Positions 1 to 10,309 of a DNA stretch of 64,000 nt are shown here, one piece after another. A program made the position numbers and the translations under genes. This DNA is from Vitrella brassicaformis. Lineage: Eukaryota; Sar; Vitrellaceae. The DNA lies in the NCBI GenBank assembly GCA_001179505.1, contig CDMY01000738.1, positions 175,578 through 239,577 on the forward strand, written 5' to 3'. How positions within the stretch are numbered: the stretch's first letter is position 1; each line of letters starts with the position of its first letter. The notes beneath the pieces were generated by a model. That model saw nothing but the letters and a program-made list of their open reading frames with translations. It had not been told where the DNA came from and made no database searches.

Positions 1-321
1 GCCGCGAGCGATGGCGAGGCGCCGGCGAGCGTGTCGTCGCTCATGTGCTTCGTGCTGGGGCAGCCGGGCGGCCCGCAGGTGGGCGTGCGGGAGGTGGTCG
101 TCAAGTCGATAGCGGACGAGGCGGCCCGACATGGCCTGACGATAGCAGGGCTGCCGACTCTTGTGCCGACGTTCGACCTGCGCGACGTGGGGTATGTGCG
201 AAGGGTGGGCGGCAGCGAGGCGTTTGAGCCGATGCATCTCGAGTCGCTGACAGACAGGCAGCCGGGCGAGTCGCCGGGTCTGGCCAATGTGCCGCCCTTG
301 TGGGTACTTAACTGGCTTTGA
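1..321 (+). CDS. 3' terminal exon of an unidentified gene (cut by window edge)
   Basis: The frame is open from base 1 to a TGA at 319-321, giving 106 residues, and it continues off the left edge, so this is the end of a larger gene. Codon use is strongly GC-ending, as in the other exons here. The piece has no cysteine cluster or membrane segment. It contains the stretch VREVVVKSIADEAARHGL, then a Pro-rich tail ending VPPLWVLNWL. I do not recognise the family. The gene could be longer or differently spliced upstream, which cannot be seen. Confidence 0.55.
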   Translation, partial: AASDGEAPASVSSLMCFVLGQPGGPQVGVREVVVKSIADEAARHGLTIAGLPTLVPTFDLRDVGYVRRVGGSEAFEPMHLESLTDRQPGESPGLANVPPLWVLNWL

Positions 322-1802
322 CCTTTGTAAGTGTATATCTGCCGTCCTTCCTTTTTGGTACGTACGGTTTTCTTCCTTCCTTATCAAGCAAGCGCCCGGC
401 GTGTGTTTGTGCTCCATTGTCTGCCTGTCTGCTGCGGTAGACTCACTGACCGACTCCATGGATGGATGGAAGAAAGTATGCAGTACACTGACTGACCAGT
501 ATATGTGGAGTGTGTGGTGGGTGGTGCGATCGGTCGATCATGAAGTGGTTGTGTGCTCTAGTGTCACGGTGACGGAGGGGGGTTTTGATGGCCTGCTGCC
601 TGCCTTCCCCTCACCGTCCTGCATGCCTACCTGCCCGTCTGTCTGTCTATCTGTCGCCCGCCAGTCATGTCGTTTTAATGCACAGCTGGGCGGAAGCAGA
701 GACAGGGCAGCCAGCCTCACTCGCGGCGCATTGATTGCATGGCCTTATCGCTGTCGTGCTGCCTGTCTGTCTGTCTGTCTGTCTGTCTGTCTGCCGCCCC
801 TTCCTGTTATCTGTCGATAGCTTAGTAGCCACAGCCATGGCTGCCTCTCTCTCTCTCTCTCTGTTTTGATGGGACGACACACATGCCTCGCTTCTCCTTT
901 CCATCCATCCATCCATCCATCCATCCATGTCTGTGTGTGTTTCACACTCGTCGTCCATTCACACACACACACAGACACACACCATCATACCAGACAGACA
1001 GACAGCTCCGATGCAGTCAGTCATTTTTGCCAGCCCCTTTGTACACGGCGTTGATGCCGTGCCGAGGGGGCGGGTGGGTGTTTGGGTTCCCTTCCTGTGT
1101 GTGTCGTCCTGCATTCACATCGGTTTGCGTCCCCCTCCTGCATGGCGCTCGGTCACGACTCGAGGCTCTCTTGCTGAACGTTTCCATGTACATACGTACA
1201 CAACGCACATTGATGCAGTTGGATCCGTCCATTGTGCATGATGGATGGTATGTGGTGGGTGGGGTGCGATGCGTGTCAGTCATGTGCCCGTGGTCCGTCT
1301 CTGCTGCCTTGCCTGGTACCTGTGGACGTCCGTACGTACGTATTTGTCTCTCTGTCTGTCTGTCTTTCTGTCTGTCTCTAGACAGAGCTATGTACATACA
1401 TATACTGAGTGTGCACATCAAGTGCACATTGGGCCCTCCCTAAGCTTGCTTCTCTCTGTCCGAATGTGTTGCCCGGTGGCTGACTTGGTGATGCCTGGGC
1501 GGTCGCAGATAGACAGTGCGGCCGTGGAGGTGTGTGAGGACGTGTGAGTGAACAAAAAGCGCTGCAGCTCGAGCCGCCGGTTTAACGCATTTTCTGTTTC
1601 GCCTGGGCCACTGCAGCAGCAGCAGTGCGTCAGAAACATGCATTCAATCATCTCGCTCCCTCGCCATTTGCGAGCTAATTTGCGAAAGGGGTGAGTCACT
1701 CTTCTCGGGGTTGGTGAGTCACTCGGCAAACTCTTGACGACTTCCTGGTCTGCATAAGCTGCTCTACAGGCCTCTTCTTGCGCTTATCGTTCACACGTCG
1801 AG
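322..1802. other. Spacer with microsatellites and a dispersed repeat copy
   Basis: No exon with convincing codon use was found here. The spacer holds CTGT/CAGA tracts (for example 763-793), a CATC tract near 899-928, CT runs near 845-862, and one copy of a dispersed repeat (about 540-1440). The last 120 bases before the gene at 1803 are the likely promoter and 5' leader. Confidence 0.6.
540..1440. repeat. Dispersed repeat family, copy 1
   Basis: The segment is colinear with 15400-16260. Shared landmarks in the same order include a GGTGACGGAG-like block followed by TTTTGATGGCCTGC, CATGTCGTTTTAATGCACAG, CTTATCGCTGTCGTGCTGCC, GATGCAGTCAGTCATTTTTGCC and TGGTCCGTCTCTGCTGCCTT. The similarity includes non-microsatellite sequence, so it is real homology and not just shared simple repeats. 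No open reading frame is conserved between the copies. The edges are approximate. Confidence 0.8.
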
Positions 1803-3430
1803 ATGTCGGCGCCTCCAGCAGCAGCAGCAGCGGCTTCATCATTCTCCCCATCTCTCGACTCCAACATGAGCCCTTCATCGATAGGCCGCATCATGACTGT
1901 CAAGGACGTCGTGGGCGAGGCCATGCAGTACCTCCAGTACGCCGACGTGCGCTCACTGATCATCTCCCTGGGGCGAATGACGCCTCAAGAGGTAGGCAGG
2001 GGAGAAGCAATCACGGAAAGCACAACGGTTTGCTTGCGTCCAGGTCGATGTGTTTTATGAGCCCCTCTGCCGCGCCCGCAATGTGCTGCCCGCCTCCCCG
2101 ACTCCTCCCACGTCGTCCCGTCCACCGTTCAGGCCGCTCTTTTTCCGCCGAATCTACGGCAGATACTGCGATGAGTGCAGCCAGCCGCTCATCGCGGCAC
2201 CAGCAGCAGGGGCAGGGCACTCGAGCGCATCGTCGCCAGGGCCTTCGTCGCGCGGCAACGTGTTCTTCTGCCGCACGGTGGTGTTTTGTTTCCGCTGCAA
2301 GGCCAAGTTCCACCGGCGGCGGGCGCTGGGCGCCGCGCTGAGGGACATGGCGAAGTCCAAGGCGTCGCTGGTGAGGCTGGGGGTGCCATGGGAGGAGGTG
2401 CCGTTCGCGCATGGGGGACTGGTGAGGGATGGAGAGCAGGGAGGCGGCTTGTGCTGCCGTCATGTGACATGATGTGAAGCATCTCTTGTCGGCAGGTGGT
2501 TGAGAAAGCGGCGTGGTCGCGCATCCGCGAGACCTACCGGCGTCGCGTGTGTGCGGTGATGCGTGAGATGAGCAGGACGTTCGAGTCTTCACTTGTTCGG
2601 CAGTTCGGCCTCCCGCTGTTCCAGCGGGTCATCGCCCCTGTGTTCCCGCCTGAGAGATGTGCTCACAGGGGGCAGGGCAGGGCCAGACAGCCGTCACTCA
2701 TCGTCAGGTGAGACTCATACACACACACACATGGAAGAGAGAATGGATGGATGGATGCATGGATACATACATCCCTCTGTGTTTGTGTGTGTTGTCAGGA
2801 CTGTGATGTCGTGTTTGAAGGCGCCGTACGCTCAGTACAACGCCGCTGGGGACGACGTGACCCGCTTTGTGGAGGCCATGGACGAAATCAAGGCCATACT
2901 GAAAAAGGTGAGGCCTAGCCAAACTCACTCGACCAAACCAACCCACTCCATCTTCCTGTCTCATGGCTTTATCCATGATGGTCAGTATGTGGAAATCGCC
3001 ACCCACGAGCATTTTGACCTCATGAACCAGCTCGTCTCTCAGCGGATACAGAGATACCAAGTACGAACTCAGACCGCCCAGACAGACAGAGCGTCCACAC
3101 CCTCTTATGCGCCTCATCTCATTCTGACCTGCCCCTGTGTATTCCGTCAGATTGACGAGAGCCCCCTGGTGCCGCTGTACCTGAATCTGGCGCACGGCAT
3201 CCTCTTCCCACCCATCCCGGCCCCACTACCACCCACCCGCCGACACACACACGGCTGGACCGACACACAGGACGGCAACAGCGGCAGCAAACGGGGCAAG
3301 AGGGCGGGCGACAAAGCGACGGAGACCACCGTCAAGTCTGACGTCAAGAAGATGCTCGCACCGGTAAGTGAGCCAGGGAGGGAGGGAGGAGGGAGTGGAT
3401 CACTTGGTGGGTGCATGGATCAGCCCCCCC

Positions 3431-3463
<33 letters not shown>

Positions 3464-3611
3464 GACCTAGTACATGCCGGGCACGAGCAAGGCGTCGTTG
3501 CAGCGTGAGGGCTACATCAGCAGCGGCAGCAGCCCGTCACTGGCCGTCCCTTCCCCCCTGCGGCCGTCGCCCGCTTCCTCGCCACCACCCTCACCCAGAT
3601 CTATGCCGTGA
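1803..3611 (+). CDS. Unknown protein with paired CxxC motifs
   Basis: Seven exons can be traced with consistent phase: 1803-1991, 2044-2421, 2496-2707, 2799-2907, 2986-3060, 3151-3363 and 3471-3611, giving about 438 residues. The amino terminus is Ala/Ser-rich, then DVVGEAMQYLQYADVRSLI. Exon 2 carries YCDECSQPL and, about 45 residues later, FCFRCKAKFH, a CxxC...CxxC pair that could bind zinc, followed by a basic stretch. The carboxy end is Ser/Pro-rich and probably disordered. I do not recognise a family. The start is the first ATG in the open frame and sits in a good context (GAGATGT). The exon 3 end is the weakest junction. Confidence 0.6.
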
Positions 3612-3991
3612 TGGATGGATGGATGCATGGCCGCTTGTACTATAGGCAGACAGAGAGGGAGGGAGGGAGGCAGGGAGGGAGAGAGGGACAGGGGAGTTTT
3701 CTCTCTGGCTTGTTTGGCTGGCTGGCCCATGATGGAATGCCCACGGCTCACATGGCATTGGGCAGGTGAAGCCATCGGCTGTCCCAGCCCCTTTGTGGAA
3801 GGTTAGGTGTGCACACAGACTGGCTGTACATCTGCGCTTGCAATTGAGAAGGAGGCAGAGAATATGCATTTGTGGTGCTGCCTGTTGCTGCCGGTGGTGG
3901 AGGGGGGGAACAAGTGCGTTGGGCGGCTGACATGACACTTGCGTGTATACATGGGAAGACGCAAGCAAAGGGTCTGGTCTGAATGGTCTAT
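3612..3991. other. Convergent 3' spacer
   Basis: This lies between the stops of two convergent genes. It contains short GATG and GGGA runs (3655-3690). No gene was recognised. Confidence 0.5.
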
Positions 3992-5253
3992 CTATCCCTC
4001 AGTGAGGTCATCGTTGAAGTAAAGATGTATCACTGGCACATGGTCGTCGGGGTCAAGACCAATGCTCTGCAACTCCTGAAGATACACACAAACACACACA
4101 CACCCATCGAATCGACACACAAATATAGAGGAAGTGCGGAGAAGTGCCTGACCTCGCTGTCATCGGGCATCCCGTTCTCATCCAGCGTCTTGCTCATATC
4201 TGCATCCACACCCACGCACATGTGTCTCCCTCCCTCCCTCCCTCCCTCCCTCACGCCCCCACTCACTGACCCACCGAGAGGCACAGCGAGTCTCTTCCAG
4301 GTGTATGACGCAGCCTGGAAGTTGTAAGGCAGATACCGCTCCTGGATCTCCTCCAGAGTCTCCTCACTGCACACCTGCACCCACACCGGTGCCGTCTGTC
4401 AGCACGCATCTATGGCTTACCACCAGGTCGGTGGTCTGCCGTGTGAGCAGGTTGAGCAGCCGAACTGTCCTGGTCTTACGCGTCAGGTCGCCAATCTGAT
4501 ACCTCTCGTCACGCCACCATCTACACACACAATCACATTCGTGTCTCTCTCCATGTGTGTCTCATGGCGTATAGTCTGCTTATTACGGCGTGCCGAAGTC
4601 TGTGGCCCAGGCCGAGTCGGGGTAGATTGGCCCCACGTGGATGAATCGGCCCTGAGGGCAGTACACGCCCTCGAGACACGATTGGGGATCGACGTACCGT
4701 CTCGCCTGCAACCAACCACATAGAATGGGGTGCTGGAAGAAGGAAGACATCCGTGTGTGCAATCCATCGTACAGACCTCCTTTGTTTCTGGGTCGAACCA
4801 GTGCGTCACGTCACCCCCCGCAGCCTCGGTTATGGGACTTGCCAGCGGGCCTGATAGATAGACAGACACACGAACAAACGGACAGTCACCGGAAAAGATG
4901 GATACATGTGTGTCGGTCTCTTCTTTCTGGCCAGCCGTGACGGTCACCTTTGTACTGCGCCAGGAGGTGCGTGAGGTCAAACACCTTGCCGAACAGCGTC
5001 ACCCAGCAGTCATGCCCGCTGCAGTGGCGTGCGACATCGTCTGGCGTGTAATACCTGAAAGACAAGCAGCAAACATCGATGCAGTGAGCCAATGTGGGTA
5101 TCGTCGTTGCCCTGCCTCCATCCTGTCAGGCTGTTGCGTGGCCGTCTCCCTCTCCCCCTCTCTCTCTTTTTCTCACCTCCTTCTGGCGTATGGCTTCGGC
5201 ACATCACCAGGGCCGCTCACAGGCTGCCCGCCACTCGCTCCATTGCCCTCCAT
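3992..5253 (-). CDS. CYB5D1: Cytochrome b5 domain-containing protein 1-like
   Basis: Eight exons keep phase: 5253-5177, 5054-4948, 4850-4777, 4705-4587, 4520-4421, 4374-4275, 4199-4153 and 4075-3992, giving 235 residues, close to the animal protein (about 228). Recognition rests on the whole length: [31 protein letters not shown]-type b5 core, [55 protein letters not shown] and the end [13 protein letters not shown]5D1 proteins are linked to cilia (radial spoke stalk) in other eukaryotes. The usual b5 HPGG heme ligand is missing, as is normal for this subfamily, so heme binding is doubtful. It starts 134 bp from, and divergent to, the YHS gene. Confidence 0.9.
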
Positions 5254-5386
5254 TGCCTCTACTCCCTCTGTTTTTCTCTTCTGAAAGGTATCGTTTTAAC
5301 TTTGAGCTCGCAGCTAAGCTTGCAGACCTCGAGCAATTTCTCGTGCAGATCTCAGAGCGTTTTGGCATCTACTGCAGCTGCTGACG
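5254..5386. promoter_or_regulatory. Short divergent promoter region
   Basis: This is the only space between the ATGs of the CYB5D1-like and YHS genes. It carries GAGCTCGCAG at 5304-5313, a string also found 32 bp upstream of the GPDH start at 18384-18393. Promoter function is inferred from position only. Confidence 0.4.
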
Positions 5387-7783
5387 ATGTCCCGTCTGTG
5401 CGGCAGCTGCACTGAGGACGAGCATCAGTCGGAGATCTTGGAGGACACTGCCGGCAGCAGCATCATACAGCTGCCCATCCAGACCGACAATGAAGTAAAA
5501 GACCAGGCCAATCAACACTCAAATGGTGCGGGCACACATCGTGATGCCGCACACAAGTGGCTGTCGTGAAATACCTTCACACGCACACTCACGTGTGTGT
5601 GCACATCTCTCTCTGTGTGTCTGTGATGGTGTGGCTGTCTGTGGGCAGATGATGGGAATGCGGCGGCCAAGCCTGGTGCAGTGGCGGCCATGTGCAGCTG
5701 CTGCGAATACGTCGAGGAGCAGGGCAAGCTGAAGCTGCAAGGTGCGCACACACACACTTCCACTCACAGCTGCTGTGTTGATCCTATCCTTCACCATCCA
5801 CGCGTCCGTCAGAGTCGCTCCGATTGGTACTGGAGTCTCCCGAGTTCAAGGCCTCGCCCCGCGCCGGGATGCACAAGGTGTTCTTCGAGGACAGCACATC
5901 CATGTGGTCGCAGGTCAGTGCGCGGGGCGGGCAGCTGTGTACGAAAGGCGGACACATTGCTGGCTGTGTGGTGTGTGGTGTGATGATGTGTGGTGGGTGG
6001 GTCAGACCGTCACAAGAAGCCTGGCTAGCCGCAGCCAAGGTCACTTGACGGTCACTCTTCCTCTCTCTCGCTGTATATGCAGATCTTCGCGTGTGCAGGT
6101 TTGGCGGGCATTGTGCTGCTTTCGGGGCTGCAGCAGCAGCAGAAGGAGTCATCTGGCAAGACTAAGGAAGAGGTACACATCTACGTGCAGGTGTAGCTAT
6201 GGGTGTGCGGAATTGCCTACATGCGTGTGTCTGTGTGTGTGTGTACAGGCTTCGACTGCTCCCAAGGTGAACGGATGTCTTATCAAGGGAGACACTGACA
6301 ATGGTACGCACATCATGCCCACGCCTTGATGGGTCGATTATGAATACCCATCACCCTCGACGGCATGTGCGCGCGTGTGCGTGTCCTGCAGCGCCGAAAC
6401 AGAAAGGAGATATCGGTAGGCGCCTTGCACACATAAACAACCACAACCGGCACTCTCCTCTCCATGTAAGGTCTGGTGTCTGCCCGCCTACCTGTGCTGT
6501 GCACTGACTGCACTGACTGCAGCCGTCCCCGTGGCCTCGCCTCCACCGTCGGACCGCCAGGCACCCTCAAGCAGACCTGCCCTCTTCAAAAAGTCCAAAA
6601 TGTGCGTAAGTAAACAGTATTCGCTTCTCATGGATTTGTATGTGTGCGTGTGTGTGTGCGTGTGTAGGAGGCTCTTCGTTGCCGTGGCTGGGGTAGCGGT
6701 TTTGATCGCCGCCGCGATTGTGCTCGGCCTCATGCTGCCATACTCCTTCTCACACACATGTAAGGACACCTACCTTCACACACAAAGACATCACCACCCT
6801 TCCCTCCCTCCCTCCCTGCATGTCATGTGCAGCCCCTATAGTGCCGGTGGGTATCGAGGGCGCCGTTGTGGCCGCCAAAAGGACCTTCTATGCCCCAGGT
6901 AGGTAGGTAGGTAGGTAGGTGGGGGCGGCGGGGATAGGACACAAACGTCTCATGTCCATCACACCTGTGGTGTGCGTGTGTGTCTGTTGCTCGCTGCGAG
7001 TGCAGGTGGCTACATTTTGGATGGCCGTGACCCAGTGGCGTACCGGAAGCTCGAAAGAAATGCTGAGGTATCCATCCATCCATCCACACAAATGGAGAGG
7101 TGGAGTGCATCGCATGGGATCTCGTGTGTGTGTGTGTGTGTGTGTGTGTGCAGCCAGTGATGGGCAGGAAAGGCGATTCGACGCTCGAGAGCGACTACAA
7201 GGGGCTCTTCAAGGTACGCATCGACGTTGCTTAGGTCGTGAATCGACAAGTTGTGTGTGTGAGTCTGTTCTGTTGCCCAGGTTGCCTTTGCCAGCAAGGA
7301 GCACAAGGAGATGTTTGATACCAACCCGCGTAAGCAAGCATCGATTCCACACACGTGTGGTGTGCATACCCATTTGTGTGTGTTGTGGGTGCAGGTGCGT
7401 ATCTGCCCAAGTACGGGGCCTGGTGTGCCTGCGTCATTGCTCACGGAGGTCAGTAAGTGCACACACACACACACACACACACATACGAAGACACATTGCG
7501 TTGATATATTCACTCAGAGTACCGGCCGGCCGACCCGACAATGTGGGAGGTCCACGAGGGGGAACTTTATGTCGCCCACGGCCAGCGGGAGCTGGTCAGT
7601 GGAGCACTTGCAACTGCACATGGCTGTGATGCACACTTCAAACGCACACAGAGAGAAATGCATCTGAGTGTGTCCGCTCCGCGTGTGTGTGAGTATGGTG
7701 TGCAGGAGGTGTGGCGTGCCGACCGTTCTGGTTTCATCACGGAGGGCAACCGCTTTTGGGCGGCTCAGGGGTGGGCCAACTAG
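5387..7783 (+). CDS. Membrane-anchored YHS-domain protein
   Basis: About 15 short exons (first 5387-5525, last ending TAG at 7781-7783) encode about 370 residues. The first third is polar with a CSCC cluster. A hydrophobic stretch FACAGLAGIVLLSG lies near the middle, and a clear membrane segment (VAVAGVAVLIAAAIVLGLML) is in the exon starting near 6669. The carboxy-terminal part matches the YHS fold: GYILDGRDPVAYRKL, FKVAFASKEHKEMFDTNP, AYLPKYGAWCACVIAHG, WEVHEGELYVAHG and a final GNRFWAAQGW. In YHS proteins this domain follows a membrane anchor or metal transporter and is thought to bind metal; the role here is unknown. Introns are GT-rich. Small exons near 6397-6417 are less certain. Confidence 0.8.
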
Positions 7784-9204
7784 CGGACGTACTTACATGT
7801 ACTCACTCACTGATATACTCAGTCCGTATGTGTGTACCATGATGTCTGGATGGTACATTCGTCTCTGGCTGGTGTCACGTCACAGTGGTTGGTGTTTTTG
7901 TTTGTGGCTGCATGTGTGTGTATTAGTGTGTGTGTGTATGTGTGGGGGCGGCCGGTCTGATCGATCCTATCCATGACACGTGGTGCATGCGCATCACGGA
8001 TACTTTATTGTGTAGTTCCCCCTCTCCCTCTCTCCCTTCCTCCCGCCCTCTTGTCTGTCTGTCTGTCTGTCTGTCTGCTCTCTGTGTCTCCCTCCCTCTT
8101 GCCAGCCGTGTATGTATGTGATTTATTCGTTCCCTCCAGCAAGCAGGACAAGACACTCATAGACACATGGGGCGGGGGCGGCCATACATACATACGTACG
8201 TGCAGGTGTGTGTCACTAGTGTTTTTGGTCCTTCTGTGTCTCTTGTCTGCGAGCTGCGATGTGTATCCTCCGTCCCTGCCTCCATCCATCCATCCATCCA
8301 TTGTTTTTCTGCTCGCTTGGTGTTTTTCACTCTCTTGCTGTGGGGGTGGAATCCTGCCTGCCTCCTGTGTCTTGAACTGGTGAGAGGATGTGGCATGAGT
8401 AGCTAGGTGATTGTCTGTGTGGATAGTACATGCAGTGCCTGTGTGGCGTCTGCGGGTGGCCATGTGCAGAATTAACAATGGTGTGTAAGACTCGTTAAGA
8501 CTCGTCTGCTCCAGTAGATCACATGCGCAGTGCCCCCCCCCCCTCCCTCCCTCCCTCCCTCTCTGCACACACAGCCCACCCCTGCGCACATCCCTGTGTG
8601 TGGGAAGGTGCCTGTCTGCCTGCTGCGCACTCCTGCACACCAACAGTCGACCGGTGGATGGATGAACGTACCGCAAAGACCGATGACTGATTTGACTAGC
8701 CATCACGCTCCCCCCCACACACATACACGCACTTGAGAGCTCACGCGACGACGCCGATCCCATCGGAGCAGAGAAGTGCTGTCTTCAAAGACTTTTGCAC
8801 GGGCAGCATCGATACCCATCAAGTCTGGCAGAGCAGCAGACAGATAGACAGACAGGCACTTAGACAGAACATACTGCCAGAATCAGCCACACCACACTAC
8901 ACCCTCTCTTGCTTCTTGTCTCACTAGCAAAGGACGACCAGATATGATATGTACATGTGTGTGCATAATCGACAGACACGTGGATGGGATGGATCATACC
9001 AATGGCATCCATCCAGTCACTTGAGGCAAACACACACCAGCCACCCTCTACGCCCACCCACTTGATGTTATCCATACCTCTACACGTACGGTGCTCGTGC
9101 TTAAACAAAGACGCGCGAGCCTTTACACATTCACCCATCCTATACTATGTGTGTGCGCCAAGGCACTCACCCACACACGCACCCACACATGTGTTGTGGT
9201 GTGT
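7784..9204. other. Convergent spacer rich in microsatellites
   Basis: This lies between two 3' ends. It contains CTGT (about 8053-8077), CATC (8283-8301), CCCT (8531-8561) and GT tracts. No coding exon, RNA gene or element was recognised. Confidence 0.5.
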
Positions 9205-9837
9205 CTACCAGTAACCGCCGTAGCCACCGCCGTAGCCACGGCCATACCCACGGCCGTAGCCACCGCCACCATACTTCTTGTTCTTGTAGCCATACCACTT
9301 CTGCTTGAGCTTGTTCTTGTAGTACTTGAGCTTGTCCCAGAAGTCCGGGCCCAGCCTCCGCTCTGTGGGACTCGATGACTCCTCCACAGCCTCCAGGCCA
9401 CTGGGCTCATCTTCATCTTCATCTGCACACACACCACACACACATACAGTACGTGGCCAAAATAATCTATGACGTGTGTGGTTGCGGGGGATGTCTGTCT
9501 GCACACCCACCTGTCGGTGCCGCCGTCGGCTCATCAGCCGCGACCTCATCGTCTGCTGCCGCTGGCTCCGTCACAAGAGCATCAGACACACCACCTACTT
9601 ACAAGCACACAGACAGGTACACACGAAAGGCGTACCTGTGGCTGCGAGGCATCTATGTCACTTCGTGTGTGCGTAAGTACCATCGGATGTCACTTCGTCG
9701 GTGTCATCAGCTTCCCCGCCTCGCAAACGCCGGGCCGCCGCAGACGGAGCATCGGCATTTGCAGCCCGCCGCTTCTGATCATCAGCGCAGACCAGTGCGA
9801 TGCCGAGCAGGCACACCAGCAGGGAAAGGAGCTTCAT
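9205..9837 (-). CDS. Small secreted Gly/Tyr-rich protein with an RRL motif
   Basis: Three exons keep phase (9837-9681, 9594-9511, 9422-9205), giving 152 residues. Residues 1-18 (MKLLSLLVCLLGIALVCA) are a clear signal peptide. A basic-acidic middle follows, with RRLRGGE at 36-42, then acidic stretches (DEDEDE). Next comes LGPDFWDKLKYYKNKLKQKW and a tail of YGRGYGRGY-type repeats ending GGYW. It is probably exported to the cell surface or outside, where a Tyr/Gly tail could be structural or cross-linked. I know no named family. The RRL motif resembles apicomplexan export-type cleavage sites (see findings). Confidence 0.75.
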
Positions 9838-10309
9838 CGGTCGTGGAGCGGACGGACGACGGGTGGAAACGCAGACGAGCAGCGGGCAGGTGAAGAGACG
9901 ACAACAACAACAACAACAACAAGGGGCTGGCTGAAGAGAATAATGAGGAGAGAGAGACTCGGAGTCAAAAGCGATGAGAGTGGAGGGAGTCGAGGGATGC
10001 TGCAGATGAGAGGACAGAAAGGGGAGAGGAGGAGAGAGGATCTCTCTCTGTCGTCGCACGGCTAACGCAGAGAGAGGAGGAGAGCGCGGGAACTGCAACG
10101 GCCGCGAATTATGTAAACGCTCTCATGTGGGATTGCACGAAAACTTTCGAGGATGTCTGTTCATATCATGAACTGATTGCTTCCGATGTGCGACGCGTCT
10201 TGATCATTCGAAACTCAGACAAAGAGATCCTCGTGGATGTACAGCGACAACAGTCGATCTGTCCTCACACGCAGACGCGTACACACACATCAGACTGCGA
10301 GACACACAA
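9838..10309. other. Spacer upstream of the secreted protein gene
   Basis: This is the 5' region of the gene at 9837 and the 3' region of the gene ending at 10310. It holds an ACA repeat (9901-9923) and GAGA-rich purine runs. No gene was recognised. Confidence 0.45.

Noticed and set aside
763-1390. CRISPR-like array from CTGT/CATC repeats
   Set aside because: The units are 4 bp with no spacers, in a eukaryotic spacer. They are plain microsatellites.
287-1547. Long overlapping reading frames across the 0.3-1.5 kb spacer on both strands
   Set aside because: They arise because 4-nt and 2-nt repeats lack stops. Their proteins are Cys/Val/Ser or Thr/His strings, and the homologous copy at 15.4 kb does not keep the frames.
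9724-9735. RLRGG as a ubiquitin-like processing end
   Set aside because: No beta-grasp domain precedes it; it is 40 residues from a signal peptide, so a ubiquitin-like tail is not credible.
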